From JAGQIB01 sp041393395 (GTDB taxonomy: Bacteria > ARS69): 64,000 nucleotides of DNA. The notes below the pieces were generated by a model. It did no database searches. It was not told where the DNA came from and saw only the letters and a program-made list of their open reading frames with translations. The translations under genes were made by a program, and so were the position numbers. How positions within the stretch are numbered: position 1 is the first letter of the stretch; every line of letters begins with the position of its first letter. Shown here in pieces: positions 16,110 to 24,854 of this stretch. Location of the stretch: NCBI GenBank assembly GCA_041393395.1, contig JAWKKG010000008.1:62001-126000 (forward strand), written 5' to 3'.

Positions 16110-18460
16110 GAACGGCGCCTCCCGCGCGCCGCGGCGAATCCCAGGAAGAGGAACGACGCGAGAACGGTCCCGAGCGTGATGCGCTTGCCGAGCCGGTACG
16201 GCTCCGAGCGATACGAGAGCAGGATCTCGTGCCGCCCCGCTCCGAGCGGGATGGCGCGAACGACGCCGTCGGCGCGCAGGATCGGAAGCTCTTCGCCGCC
16301 GGACGTCGCGTGCCAGTACGGGAACCAGTTCTCCGCCTGGACCAGGAGACACGGCCGCGACGCGGACACGACCACGCGAATCACGTTGCCGTCGTACTCG
16401 TAGTCCTCCACCGTGCCCGGCGCCCCGTCGGCGTCCGGATTCGACGGGAAACCGGGATCCTCCTCGAGCAGGACGGTCCGCAGGATGTCGCGCGTGGGGT
16501 CCGCGATTCGCGCCGGAGCGTCGGCGCGATCGGCCAGGAGCTCCCACTGCTCCACGAGGCAGAACCTCGGACGCGCGCCCGCCACCGGGAGAGGATTCGG
16601 CAGGTCCTTGCGGTCGTGAATGATCCAGGTCGTGTTCAGGAGCTGGAGAAAAGGGAACCCGCGATCGTCCGCCCGGAACAGGTTCTCGGCTTCCTTCGCC
16701 GTGCGGAGCTCGCGGTACCAGGCGAGTTCGTTGTCGTGGAATCCGAACGTCGATTCGATGCCGAACAGGCCCATCTCGTTCTGGGTCAGCGCCGGAATCG
16801 AAGGAGCCACGCGGAACTTCTCCTCCCGACTCGCACGGGCCAGCTCTCCGAGCAACTGCCCGGGCTCCGTGAATCGCTCCGGCTCGATCACCGTCTTGAA
16901 CCGCCGGTCCACCCGCCACTCGTCCACCACCGTCAACGCGACGAGTCCCACCACGAACGCCGTCGCCGCGATACGCCGGCGCCGCCTCGTCTCCACCAGC
17001 ACGGCGGAGGCGGCGAGCAGGAACGCGGCAACCAGGGCCCCGGTGCGGAAGGCCGGCACACTCGCGATCTGCGCGGCGACCTTGTCCGGTGCGGGCGGCG
17101 CAAAGGTGTTCCAGGCGGCGTACACGCTCCCCGCGCCGAGTCCCGCGAGCGCGAGCGCGGCGGCCACCGCCAGGGCGCCCGCCGCGAATCCCGACATCTT
17201 CTCGGGCCCGCCCTTCGCACCTCGGCGGGCTCGCTCCTCCAGTAGATCGTGGACCGCATGGGCCGCGAGGGCGGACAGACCGAAGGCCGCCCCGAACATC
17301 ACGAGCGGCGGCGCCCGGAACAGCTTCACCTGCGGCACGAACCAGTAGAACAGCCGATGAAGCGGAAAGTGACCACCGAGGGAGTACAGGATCGCGAACC
17401 CTGCGATGCCGGCGAGATACCAGCGCGTCGCGTCGCGGCGCCGCATCGCGAGGACGGCGAGCAGCAGAACCACGATCCCGGCGTAGTCCGAGTTGTACTT
17501 GAAGATGTTCCGGCCCCAGTAGCCGCGCGGAGCGTTGCAGAACTCCGGGACCACGAGGGACGCCACTTCCTCCGGATGCAGCGACCAGGACGACGCGTGT
17601 TCGTAGTCGGTCTTCGTGGAGCGGACCGAGAAGCCGGCCGGATCCTTGACGTACGCCACCGCCGGAAAGAGCTGGATCGAGGCGACGAGCAGTCCGATGG
17701 CGATCGCGAGCGCGAAGCCCGCCCCGGAGCGGACGAAACCCGGCCGCGCGACGTCGGGCGTCGCCTCGGTCTCCCCTCGCTCCAGCGGCAGGAACAGGCG
17801 CACCACGAACAGCGCCCCCACGAACCAGAGCGCGTGGTAGGCCATCTGGATCTGGGCCGAGAGGATCGTCACGCCGATCGCGAGGCCGAGTCCCACGTGC
17901 GTCCGCCAGGCACCGCCCCGCATGGCCCGTTCGAGGAGCGCCAGCAACAGCGGAAACAGGCTCGTGACGTACATCTTGCCGTCCTGACCCGCGAACAGAT
18001 AGCTCACGAAGACGGGCGACAGCATGTAGGCGACCGCGCCGAACGCCACGGCGCCGGGACGAAGGCGGAGCGTCCGCAGGTAGAACGCGGCGAAGGCGCC
18101 GGCGAGGAAGATGTGCAGCAGCAGCTTGTGCCCCATCCCTCGATAGACGGGGAACAGGAAATGGAGGATCGAAGACGGAAAGAACGTGTCGCCGTGCGTC
18201 GCATCCAGGAAGGGCAGACCGCCGAGGATGTACGGATTCCAGCGCGGCAGCTCGCCGTACTGCCGCACGAAGTCCACGAGCAGGGTGCGGAAGAACAGGC
18301 CGCTCGGAATCGAGTCGCTCCCGTAGAGGAGGCGATCGGTAAACAGGTAGTCCGCGAACAGACCCACGACGAGCAGCGCGAGACCGATCTCGAGCCAGCA
18401 GCGCTTCAGCAGTCGAAGTGCGACCGGGGTGGACGCCTGCGCCCGCCCGGAACTCAACAC
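16106..18460 (-). CDS. YfhO-like multi-pass membrane protein
   Basis: 784 residues. A GTG at 18460 is chosen; a TTG one codon later is equally possible, and both overlap the preceding stop. The N-terminal two thirds carry 11-12 membrane helices with the opening L-Y-G-S-D-S-I-P-S-G, the motif RWNPYILGGLPFL and a long hydrophilic loop after helix 1, as in YfhO and other GT-C type sugar transferases. The C-terminal 250 residues form an extracytoplasmic beta-rich domain closed by one last helix. YfhO of Gram-positive bacteria glycosylates lipoteichoic acid with GlcNAc. In this diderm-looking genome the acceptor is unknown. It overlaps the flippase-like gene, so the two likely act together. Confidence 0.78.
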   Translation of the reverse strand: MLSSGRAQASTPVALRLLKRCWLEIGLALLVVGLFADYLFTDRLLYGSDSIPSGLFFRTLLVDFVRQYGELPRWNPYILGGLPFLDATHGDTFFPSSILHFLFPVYRGMGHKLLLHIFLAGAFAAFYLRTLRLRPGAVAFGAVAYMLSPVFVSYLFAGQDGKMYVTSLFPLLLALLERAMRGGAWRTHVGLGLAIGVTILSAQIQMAYHALWFVGALFVVRLFLPLERGETEATPDVARPGFVRSGAGFALAIAIGLLVASIQLFPAVAYVKDPAGFSVRSTKTDYEHASSWSLHPEEVASLVVPEFCNAPRGYWGRNIFKYNSDYAGIVVLLLAVLAMRRRDATRWYLAGIAGFAILYSLGGHFPLHRLFYWFVPQVKLFRAPPLVMFGAAFGLSALAAHAVHDLLEERARRGAKGGPEKMSGFAAGALAVAAALALAGLGAGSVYAAWNTFAPPAPDKVAAQIASVPAFRTGALVAAFLLAASAVLVETRRRRRIAATAFVVGLVALTVVDEWRVDRRFKTVIEPERFTEPGQLLGELARASREEKFRVAPSIPALTQNEMGLFGIESTFGFHDNELAWYRELRTAKEAENLFRADDRGFPFLQLLNTTWIIHDRKDLPNPLPVAGARPRFCLVEQWELLADRADAPARIADPTRDILRTVLLEEDPGFPSNPDADGAPGTVEDYEYDGNVIRVVVSASRPCLLVQAENWFPYWHATSGGEELPILRADGVVRAIPLGAGRHEILLSYRSEPYRLGKRITLGTVLASFLFLGFAAARGRRRS

Positions 18461-20241
18461 GGCCCTGACGGTGGCGCCGCCGGTCCCTTGCCGTTCGTCT
18501 TCCGCTCGGCCAGCGCCCGCACGATCGCGTCGCGCACCTTCCCCATCTGGAACGGCTTGTACAGGACGTCCGTGAGGCCGCGCTCGGAGGCCTTCACGAT
18601 CGAATGCGACGGGTCGTAGCCGTACGCCGTCATCAGAATCACCTGCGTGGACGGATCGGAGTCGCGCACGCCCTGGAAGACCTCGTAACCGTTCTTCCCG
18701 GGCATCTTGATGTCGGACAGCACCAGATCGTAGTGGGACGCACGCGCCATGTCGACGGCCTGCTGGCCATCCTCGGCGACGTCCACCTCGAAGCCCTGGA
18801 GGACCAGAAAGTCGCGGAGGAACTCGCGGATGTGCTCGCGGTCGTCCGCGACCAGGATGCGGCCGCTCGTCTTCCCCGTCTTCTCGGGGATCGCCATCAT
18901 CTGGATCTCGCCGACGTACTCCGTCGTCTTGTACACACCGCCGCGCGCGATCGTCTGGAGCTGGTTCGTCAACGCCGCGATCTTCAGGGCTTCCTTGGAG
19001 ATCACCGCGAGGCGCTCCATCTCCTTCTGCAGCATCTTCCCCTTGCCGGCCTGCTCGTACATCTCGCGCACGTCGCCCCGATCGAGCGTCAGCAGCGCGA
19101 CGTGGCCCGCCGACAGGATCTCCTCGAGGAAGTTGTTGATCTCGTGACAGAGCGTGGCCGCCACCTCGCCGAGCGTCTGCGCCTTCTGCGCGGCCGCGAT
19201 CTCGCGCTCCAGCCGCTTCCAGGGGCGGAGATCGCGCGAGATTCCGGCCGTACCCAGGAACGCGCCGGCCTCGTCGTAGAGGGCCGTGGCCGTGAGCGAG
19301 ACCGGGATGTGCTCCCCCTCGCGCGAGAGCAGGACGGTCGCGCGATTCTCGAGATGGCCGGGCTCGTCGTGCTCGCCGGACATGATCGCGCGCATGATCT
19401 CGTGCGCCTCGCGCTCCGAGGCGTACCCCTTGAGCACCGACTGGCCGATCATCTCCTCGGCCGTCCATCCGAGCATGCGGGTCGCGCCCGCGTTCCACAC
19501 CACGATGCGCCCCTCGGTGTCCGTGGTGATGATCGCGTCGCGGGAGTTCTTGACGACGTTCTCGAGATAGCCCTCCGCCGTCCGCAGCTCCCGCATGAGC
19601 TGGTTCTGCTCGATCGCGAACGCGGCCTCGCGGGCGAAGAGCTCGAGCACGCGGAGACTCTGCGGCGTGGGACGTCGCCCGTCGTCCGGATCGTCCACGG
19701 AGATCGTGCCGAGGACCTTCTCCTCCTGCCCGCGGAGAGGCACGAACAGGTAGTCCTCGGGATGCCAGTCGACGAAGTCCTCCTCCCGGCGGCTCGTACG
19801 GACGCCGACCCCGGAGAGCTGCTCGCCGAGCTTCGACTCGTGCGGCACGAAGTACGAGTTGCCGATGCGATACCGTTCATCGAGGATCCGGCGCCGCGTT
19901 TCCGGCGAGAGTGCCGGCGCCTCCTCCAGCGAACGCGCCTCCTCCGACGTGAGTCCGGCGTGCGCTCGCATGCGTACGCGCCACTCGTCGTCGAACAGCG
20001 TGATCATGCATCGGCGGTAGTTGCACGCCGCGACGATGCCGCCGGCGACGAGACGGAGCTGCTCCTCGAGTTCCGAGGTGACGAGGATCGCGGCACTGAC
20101 CCGGAACAGCTGCTCGACCTGGTCCCGCGTCTTCCGTCGCTCCGCGTCCGTCGCGCGAAGCTGCTGCTCCAGCTCCTCGATGCGCCGCAGCGCCGCGGGC
20201 GGTGACGCGGGGGATGCCGGATCCTGCTCGGGATTCTCCAC
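18454..20241 (-). CDS. GAF-PAS-DHp-receiver sensor protein lacking an ATPase domain
   Basis: 595 residues from a GTG at 20241 with GGAG six bases upstream. Order of parts: coiled coil (15-50), GAF domain (about 50-215), PAS domain (225-340), a helical dimerisation segment with the H-box histidine H366 in LCHEINNFLEE and a second helix up to residue 432, then a receiver domain (460-580) with D466/D467, phospho-acceptor D510, T538 and K562. There is no N, G1 or G2 box anywhere, so the HATPase catalytic domain is absent: only about 30 residues separate the helical hairpin from the receiver. It cannot autophosphorylate alone and may accept phosphate from another kinase or act as a phosphotransfer or scaffold protein. 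It sits nine bases after ftsY. Confidence 0.85.
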   Translation of the reverse strand: MENPEQDPASPASPPAALRRIEELEQQLRATDAERRKTRDQVEQLFRVSAAILVTSELEEQLRLVAGGIVAACNYRRCMITLFDDEWRVRMRAHAGLTSEEARSLEEAPALSPETRRRILDERYRIGNSYFVPHESKLGEQLSGVGVRTSRREEDFVDWHPEDYLFVPLRGQEEKVLGTISVDDPDDGRRPTPQSLRVLELFAREAAFAIEQNQLMRELRTAEGYLENVVKNSRDAIITTDTEGRIVVWNAGATRMLGWTAEEMIGQSVLKGYASEREAHEIMRAIMSGEHDEPGHLENRATVLLSREGEHIPVSLTATALYDEAGAFLGTAGISRDLRPWKRLEREIAAAQKAQTLGEVAATLCHEINNFLEEILSAGHVALLTLDRGDVREMYEQAGKGKMLQKEMERLAVISKEALKIAALTNQLQTIARGGVYKTTEYVGEIQMMAIPEKTGKTSGRILVADDREHIREFLRDFLVLQGFEVDVAEDGQQAVDMARASHYDLVLSDIKMPGKNGYEVFQGVRDSDPSTQVILMTAYGYDPSHSIVKASERGLTDVLYKPFQMGKVRDAIVRALAERKTNGKGPAAPPSGPC

Positions 20242-20250
20242 GCCGAACTC

Positions 20251-21198
20251 CTAGGACGTCGGCTCCGCGACCGGGACGAGCGCGGAAGCAAAGGTCTTGG
20301 GGTCGAACACCTGCAGGTCGTCCACCTTCTCGCCGACGCCGATCAACTTCACGGGCACCGAGAGCTCGCGCTGGATCGCGAGGACGACCCCGCCCTTCGC
20401 CGTACCGTCGAGCTTGGCCAGAACGAGCCCCGTGATCCCGAGGTCCGCGCCGAACACCCGAGCCTGCTGGAGCGCATTCTGGCCCATCGTGGCATCGAGG
20501 ACGAGCAGCGTCTCGTGCGGGGCGCCCGCGTGCTTCTCGAGCACGCGGCGGACCTTCTTGAGCTCCTCCATGAGGCCGGACTTCGTGTGGAGGCGGCCCG
20601 CCGTGTCCACGAGGATCACGTCGACGCCGCGCGCCCGCCCGGCCTCCAGCCCGTCGAACACGACGGCGGCGGCATCCTGCCCCTCCTGGCCCTTCACGAT
20701 CGGGACCTCGACCCGCTCCGCCCAGGTCGCGAGCTGTTCCATGGCCGCCATGCGGAACGTATCGCCGGCGACGAGAAGCACCTTGCGTCCCTCGGCCCGC
20801 AGCTTCGCCGCGAGCTTCGCGATCGTCGTGGTCTTGCCGGCGCCGTTCACGCCGATGACCAGCACGACCGCCGGCGGAGTGTCGACGTCGAGACGAAGCG
20901 GCTCCGGCTCGTCTCCCCCGAGCCGCTCGGAAACGAGATCGCGCAACGCCACGAGCACGTCCTCGGGATCCGGACGAGTCCACTTGCGCGAACGCCGCCG
21001 CAGCTCCTCCACGAGCTCGTCGGCCGTCACCGCGCCGACGTCGGCGGAGATCAGCAGCTCCTCGAGCTCCTCCCACATCTCCTCGTCGAACTGATCGCGG
21101 CCGGCGAAGATCGAGCGCACGCCCGTCGTCAACCGACCGCTGGTGCGGACGAGGCTCTCCTTGAGACGCCGGAGTCCGCGGCCGATCGATCCGATCAA
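20251..21198 (-). CDS. ftsY: Signal recognition particle receptor FtsY
   Basis: 315 residues from a TTG at 21198, supported by GGAGG seven bases upstream and overlap with the smc stop (TTGA). The helical N domain (about 1-95) is followed by the GTPase G domain with VNGAGKTTTIAKLA (P-loop), GDTFRMAAMEQL, VDTAGRLH, AKLDGTAKGG and the closing IGVGEKVDDLQVF. The acidic A domain of E. coli FtsY is missing, as in many other bacteria. It receives ribosome-SRP complexes at the inner membrane. Its pairing with smc is a common bacterial arrangement. Confidence 0.96.
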   Translation of the reverse strand: MIGSIGRGLRRLKESLVRTSGRLTTGVRSIFAGRDQFDEEMWEELEELLISADVGAVTADELVEELRRRSRKWTRPDPEDVLVALRDLVSERLGGDEPEPLRLDVDTPPAVVLVIGVNGAGKTTTIAKLAAKLRAEGRKVLLVAGDTFRMAAMEQLATWAERVEVPIVKGQEGQDAAAVVFDGLEAGRARGVDVILVDTAGRLHTKSGLMEELKKVRRVLEKHAGAPHETLLVLDATMGQNALQQARVFGADLGITGLVLAKLDGTAKGGVVLAIQRELSVPVKLIGVGEKVDDLQVFDPKTFASALVPVAEPTS

Positions 21199-24100
21199 GC
21201 AGATCCCTCCAGCACGAGCTCGTCCTCGCGGTCGCCGGACTCCGGCTCGGCGAGCTCGGCCGCCCGACCCAGCTCGACCGATACGAGCTTCGAGATTCCC
21301 GGCTCTTCCATCGTCACGCCGTAGAGGTAGTTCGCGACTTCCATGGTCTTCTTGTTGTGCGTGATCATCACGAACTGGGTCTTCTCCGCGACCTTCTTGA
21401 GCATGTCGAGGAAACGCCCGATGTTCACGTCGTCCAGCGGAGCGTCGACCTCGTCCAGGATGCAGAACGGGCTCGGCTTCACGAGGTAGATCGCGAACAG
21501 GAACGCGACCGCCGTAAGCGATCGCTCGCCGGACGACATCAGCGAGATGTTCGCGACCCGCTTGCCGCGGGGACGCGCGAAGATCTCGATCGGCGCATGG
21601 AGCGGATCCTCGTCTCCCACGAGGCGCACGTCCGCCTGACCGCCCGGGAACAGCGTGCCGAACGTCTGCGCGAAGTTCGCGCGGACCTGCTCGAGGGTCT
21701 CCATGAACATGGTCCGGGCCTTGCGGTTGATCTTCCGGATCGTTCGGCGGAGCTTCTCGCGCGCCTGGTCGAGATCGTCCTTCTGCGCCTTCAGGAACTC
21801 GTAGCGTTTCGACTCGCGTTCGTACTGATCGAGCGCGACCAGGTTGACGGCGCCCATGCGTTCGAGCTGACGCGTGAGCTCGTCGCGCTCGTGCGTCGCC
21901 GCGACGAGCGTCTCGTCGTCCGCGTCGAGCAGGGCGCCGTGGGCGGCGAGGGCGTCCGGCAGGGCGAGGTTCGTGGAGAACTCGCGCTGCACGCGCGTCA
22001 CGAGCTCCGTCCGCGCGGACTCGAGTCGCTGGTGGCGCATCTGCTGCTCGTGCAACTGCTCGGCCGCTTCGTCGCGGAGCCGCTGCCACTTCGAGCGCTC
22101 GGACTCGACCTCGCGCAACGCGTCGATCACGCCGGCTCGATCGCGCGCGACCTCGTCGCGCACGCGCCGCCGCTCCTCGAGGTGTTCCGCGCGGGACGCG
22201 AACGCCGCGTAGGATTCCTCGATCTCGCGCGCCAGGGTCTCGCTCGTGCTCTCCGTGTTCTGGATGTCCTCCAGGCGCCGCGCGATCCCCTCCTCGTCGG
22301 CGCGGCGGCTCTCCTCCAGACGCGAACGCTCCAGATCGAGGCGCTCGAGCTCGGCCCGCAACCGCTGCCGCTCGAGCTTGCGGTCGTGCACCTCGGTCTG
22401 GAGACGATCGCGATCCTCGCCCGAGGCGACGAGCTCGGTCTCGCGACGACGCGTCTCGTCCTCGTGTCGCGCCCGCGTCTCCTCCAGCTCGTCGAGGTTC
22501 TTGCCCAGCACGTCGCGCTGACGGACGACCTCTTCCCGGCGCGCGGCAAGCGCGCGCCGCTCGTCCGTCACGGACGCGAGGCGCTTCTCCGCGGCGGCAT
22601 GGGCCGCGCGCGACCGCTCGAGCAGGCGATCCTGCTCCGAGAGCTGTTCGCGCGTCGCGTCGCGGTCGCGGTGCAGCGTGTCGAGCTCCACCGCGAGGCT
22701 CTCGCGCTCGCCCGACAGCCGTTCCTCGAGGGCCCGGACTTCGCCGAGCGCGATCTCCTGCTGTGCCACGCGGGTGGTCAGGTCCTGGATCCGCTCGGCG
22801 CGGCCGAGGATCGACGACTCTCCGCCGTACGCGCTCTTGCCACCGTGGACGACGCCCGGGTACTCCGCCCATTCTCCGTGACGGCTCACGAAGCGAAGCC
22901 CGCGGGTCTCGGGGCGCCCGGCGAGGCGTACCGCGTCGTCGAGCGTCTCGACGATCACGCTGCGCATCAGGAGCCGCTCGAGCACGGGGGAAAGCTCTCC
23001 GTCCGCCTCCACGAAGTCGCTCGCTCGACCGATGACGGAGCCGTCCTGCGGCAGCGGGATCGGAGCGTCCGCGGCGGCGCGGGCGAATCCGGCCACGTCC
23101 ACCACGGTGACCTGGCCTTCCCCTTCCTCGAGCGACCGCACCAGCTGGACCGCGACCTCGGAGGTCGGCGCCGTCACGAACTGGACGGCCGCATCCATCG
23201 CCGAGTCCACCGCCCGGAGGAGATCGTTCCGGGACAGGCGGATGCCGTCGGCGAGCGAGCGGACCTGCGAGCTGTTGCGCGAGAGCAGGCTGCGCGCGCC
23301 CTGACCGAATCCTTCCCAGCTCTCCTGCAGGCCGCGCAGCATGTCGAGGCCGGAGCGGGCCGCTTCCAGGTCGGCGGCGAGGCGCGACTCCTCGCGGCGG
23401 GCGGCGTCGCGGCGACGATCCACGTCGTCGCGCAGCGACTCGCGATCCGAGATCCGCTGGGCGATCTCCTGCAGACGACCGCGCATCGCGTCGACCCGCT
23501 GGCCGGTCTCCTGGGCATCACCGACGAGGCCCGACACCGAACGCTCGATCTCCCGCAGTTCCTCCGCGAGAACCAGGTCGCGATCCTCGAGGTGCTCGCG
23601 GTGCGCATCCAGGTTCGCGAGCTCGGCGCGGCGCCGGGCGAGCTCACGCGCCGCCTCCTGCCCCGCCTCGCGCGACTCGGTGAGGTGCCGCCGCCGTCCG
23701 TCGAGATCCGACTCGACGTTCGCGAGCGACTCCTCGGACTCGCGGAGACGGACCTCCAGCTCGCGAAGCTGCTCCTCGCAGGCCGTGTGCTCCGTGTCCA
23801 GCTCCGTGCGACGTTCGGCCGCGGCGGCGAGCCGGGCGCGGAGCTCCTCGACCTCGCGGCCGAGTCGCTCGAACTTCTCCACGAGCGCCTCACGACGCTC
23901 GCGGCGCACGAGGTTCTCGCTCTCGAGCTTGCGCGTCTCCTCGCCGACGGCGTCGACCTCGCGCTGGATGTCGGACAGCGCGCGATCCGCTTCCGCCATG
24001 CCGAGCCGGCGACTCTCGATGTCCGCCTCCAGCGCCGCGACGTGACTGGCCGCGCCGTCGCGCTCGGTCATGCTCTCCGACACGGACGTCTCCAGCTGCA

Positions 24101-24824
24101 TCGCCTCCTCGGCGGTGCGCGAGAGCTCCACCGCGGCGAGCGCCACCTCGAGCTCGCGCTGCCGGTCGCGCATCTCCTGGAAACGTCGCGCCGCTCCGAC
24201 CTGCCGCTTGAGCGCGCGCACCTGGCGCTCGACCTCGCGGAGGACGTCCTCGATGCGATTCATGTCCTCGTCGGTCGCCTCGAGCTTGCGACGGGCCTGC
24301 CGCTCGCGGATCTTGTACTTCATGATGCCGGCCGCCTCTTCCAGCAGCTCGCGCCGCTTCTCGGGCTGATCGGCCAGCACCATCTCGACCATGTCGCGTT
24401 CGATCACCGAGTACGCGCGACTTCCGAGACCGGTGTCCATGAACAGATCGTGGATGTCGCGCAGACGGCCGGGCACCTTGTTGATCAGGAACTCCGGCTC
24501 GCCGTTCCGGTAGACGCGACGCGTGACGGTGACCTCCGAGTACTCGATCGGCAGGACGCCGGACGAGTTGTCGACGGTCAGCGAAACCTCCGCGACGTTC
24601 AGCGGCTTGTAGTCACGCGTCCCGTTGAAGATGAGGTCTTCCATCTTCGTGCCGCGCAACGTGCGCGCATTGCCCTCGCCGAGCACCCAGCGCAACGCAT
24701 CCGTCACGTTGGTCTTGCCGCAGCCGTTCGGTCCCACGATCACCGTGATGCCGTCCGAGAAGTGGATATCCAGCTTCCGCATGAACGACTTGAAACCGAA
24801 CAGCTCGAGGCTCTTGAGATTCAT
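21195..24824 (-). CDS. smc: Chromosome segregation ATPase SMC
   Basis: 1209 residues from an ATG at 24824 with GGAGG four bases upstream. The N-terminal head has the P-loop GPNGCGKTNVTDALRWV (about 32-48). Two long coiled coils surround a hinge in the middle of the chain (roughly 515-670, containing a VTVVDVAGFA strand). The C-terminal head carries the signature and Walker B CILDEVDAPLDD. The signature reads LMSSGERSLTA rather than the usual LSGGEKALTA, so one glycine of the ABC signature is a serine. It should form the condensin ring with ScpA and ScpB, which are not in this window. Confidence 0.97.
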   Translation of the reverse strand: MNLKSLELFGFKSFMRKLDIHFSDGITVIVGPNGCGKTNVTDALRWVLGEGNARTLRGTKMEDLIFNGTRDYKPLNVAEVSLTVDNSSGVLPIEYSEVTVTRRVYRNGEPEFLINKVPGRLRDIHDLFMDTGLGSRAYSVIERDMVEMVLADQPEKRRELLEEAAGIMKYKIRERQARRKLEATDEDMNRIEDVLREVERQVRALKRQVGAARRFQEMRDRQRELEVALAAVELSRTAEEAMQLETSVSESMTERDGAASHVAALEADIESRRLGMAEADRALSDIQREVDAVGEETRKLESENLVRRERREALVEKFERLGREVEELRARLAAAAERRTELDTEHTACEEQLRELEVRLRESEESLANVESDLDGRRRHLTESREAGQEAARELARRRAELANLDAHREHLEDRDLVLAEELREIERSVSGLVGDAQETGQRVDAMRGRLQEIAQRISDRESLRDDVDRRRDAARREESRLAADLEAARSGLDMLRGLQESWEGFGQGARSLLSRNSSQVRSLADGIRLSRNDLLRAVDSAMDAAVQFVTAPTSEVAVQLVRSLEEGEGQVTVVDVAGFARAAADAPIPLPQDGSVIGRASDFVEADGELSPVLERLLMRSVIVETLDDAVRLAGRPETRGLRFVSRHGEWAEYPGVVHGGKSAYGGESSILGRAERIQDLTTRVAQQEIALGEVRALEERLSGERESLAVELDTLHRDRDATREQLSEQDRLLERSRAAHAAAEKRLASVTDERRALAARREEVVRQRDVLGKNLDELEETRARHEDETRRRETELVASGEDRDRLQTEVHDRKLERQRLRAELERLDLERSRLEESRRADEEGIARRLEDIQNTESTSETLAREIEESYAAFASRAEHLEERRRVRDEVARDRAGVIDALREVESERSKWQRLRDEAAEQLHEQQMRHQRLESARTELVTRVQREFSTNLALPDALAAHGALLDADDETLVAATHERDELTRQLERMGAVNLVALDQYERESKRYEFLKAQKDDLDQAREKLRRTIRKINRKARTMFMETLEQVRANFAQTFGTLFPGGQADVRLVGDEDPLHAPIEIFARPRGKRVANISLMSSGERSLTAVAFLFAIYLVKPSPFCILDEVDAPLDDVNIGRFLDMLKKVAEKTQFVMITHNKKTMEVANYLYGVTMEEPGISKLVSVELGRAAELAEPESGDREDELVLEGSA

Positions 24825-24854
24825 CGATCCTCCGTACCCGATTCCCGAACGCGA

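Noticed and set aside
21127..21132. TTGACG on the minus strand inside ftsY
   Set aside because: No -10 at 16-18 bases and no gene start nearby.
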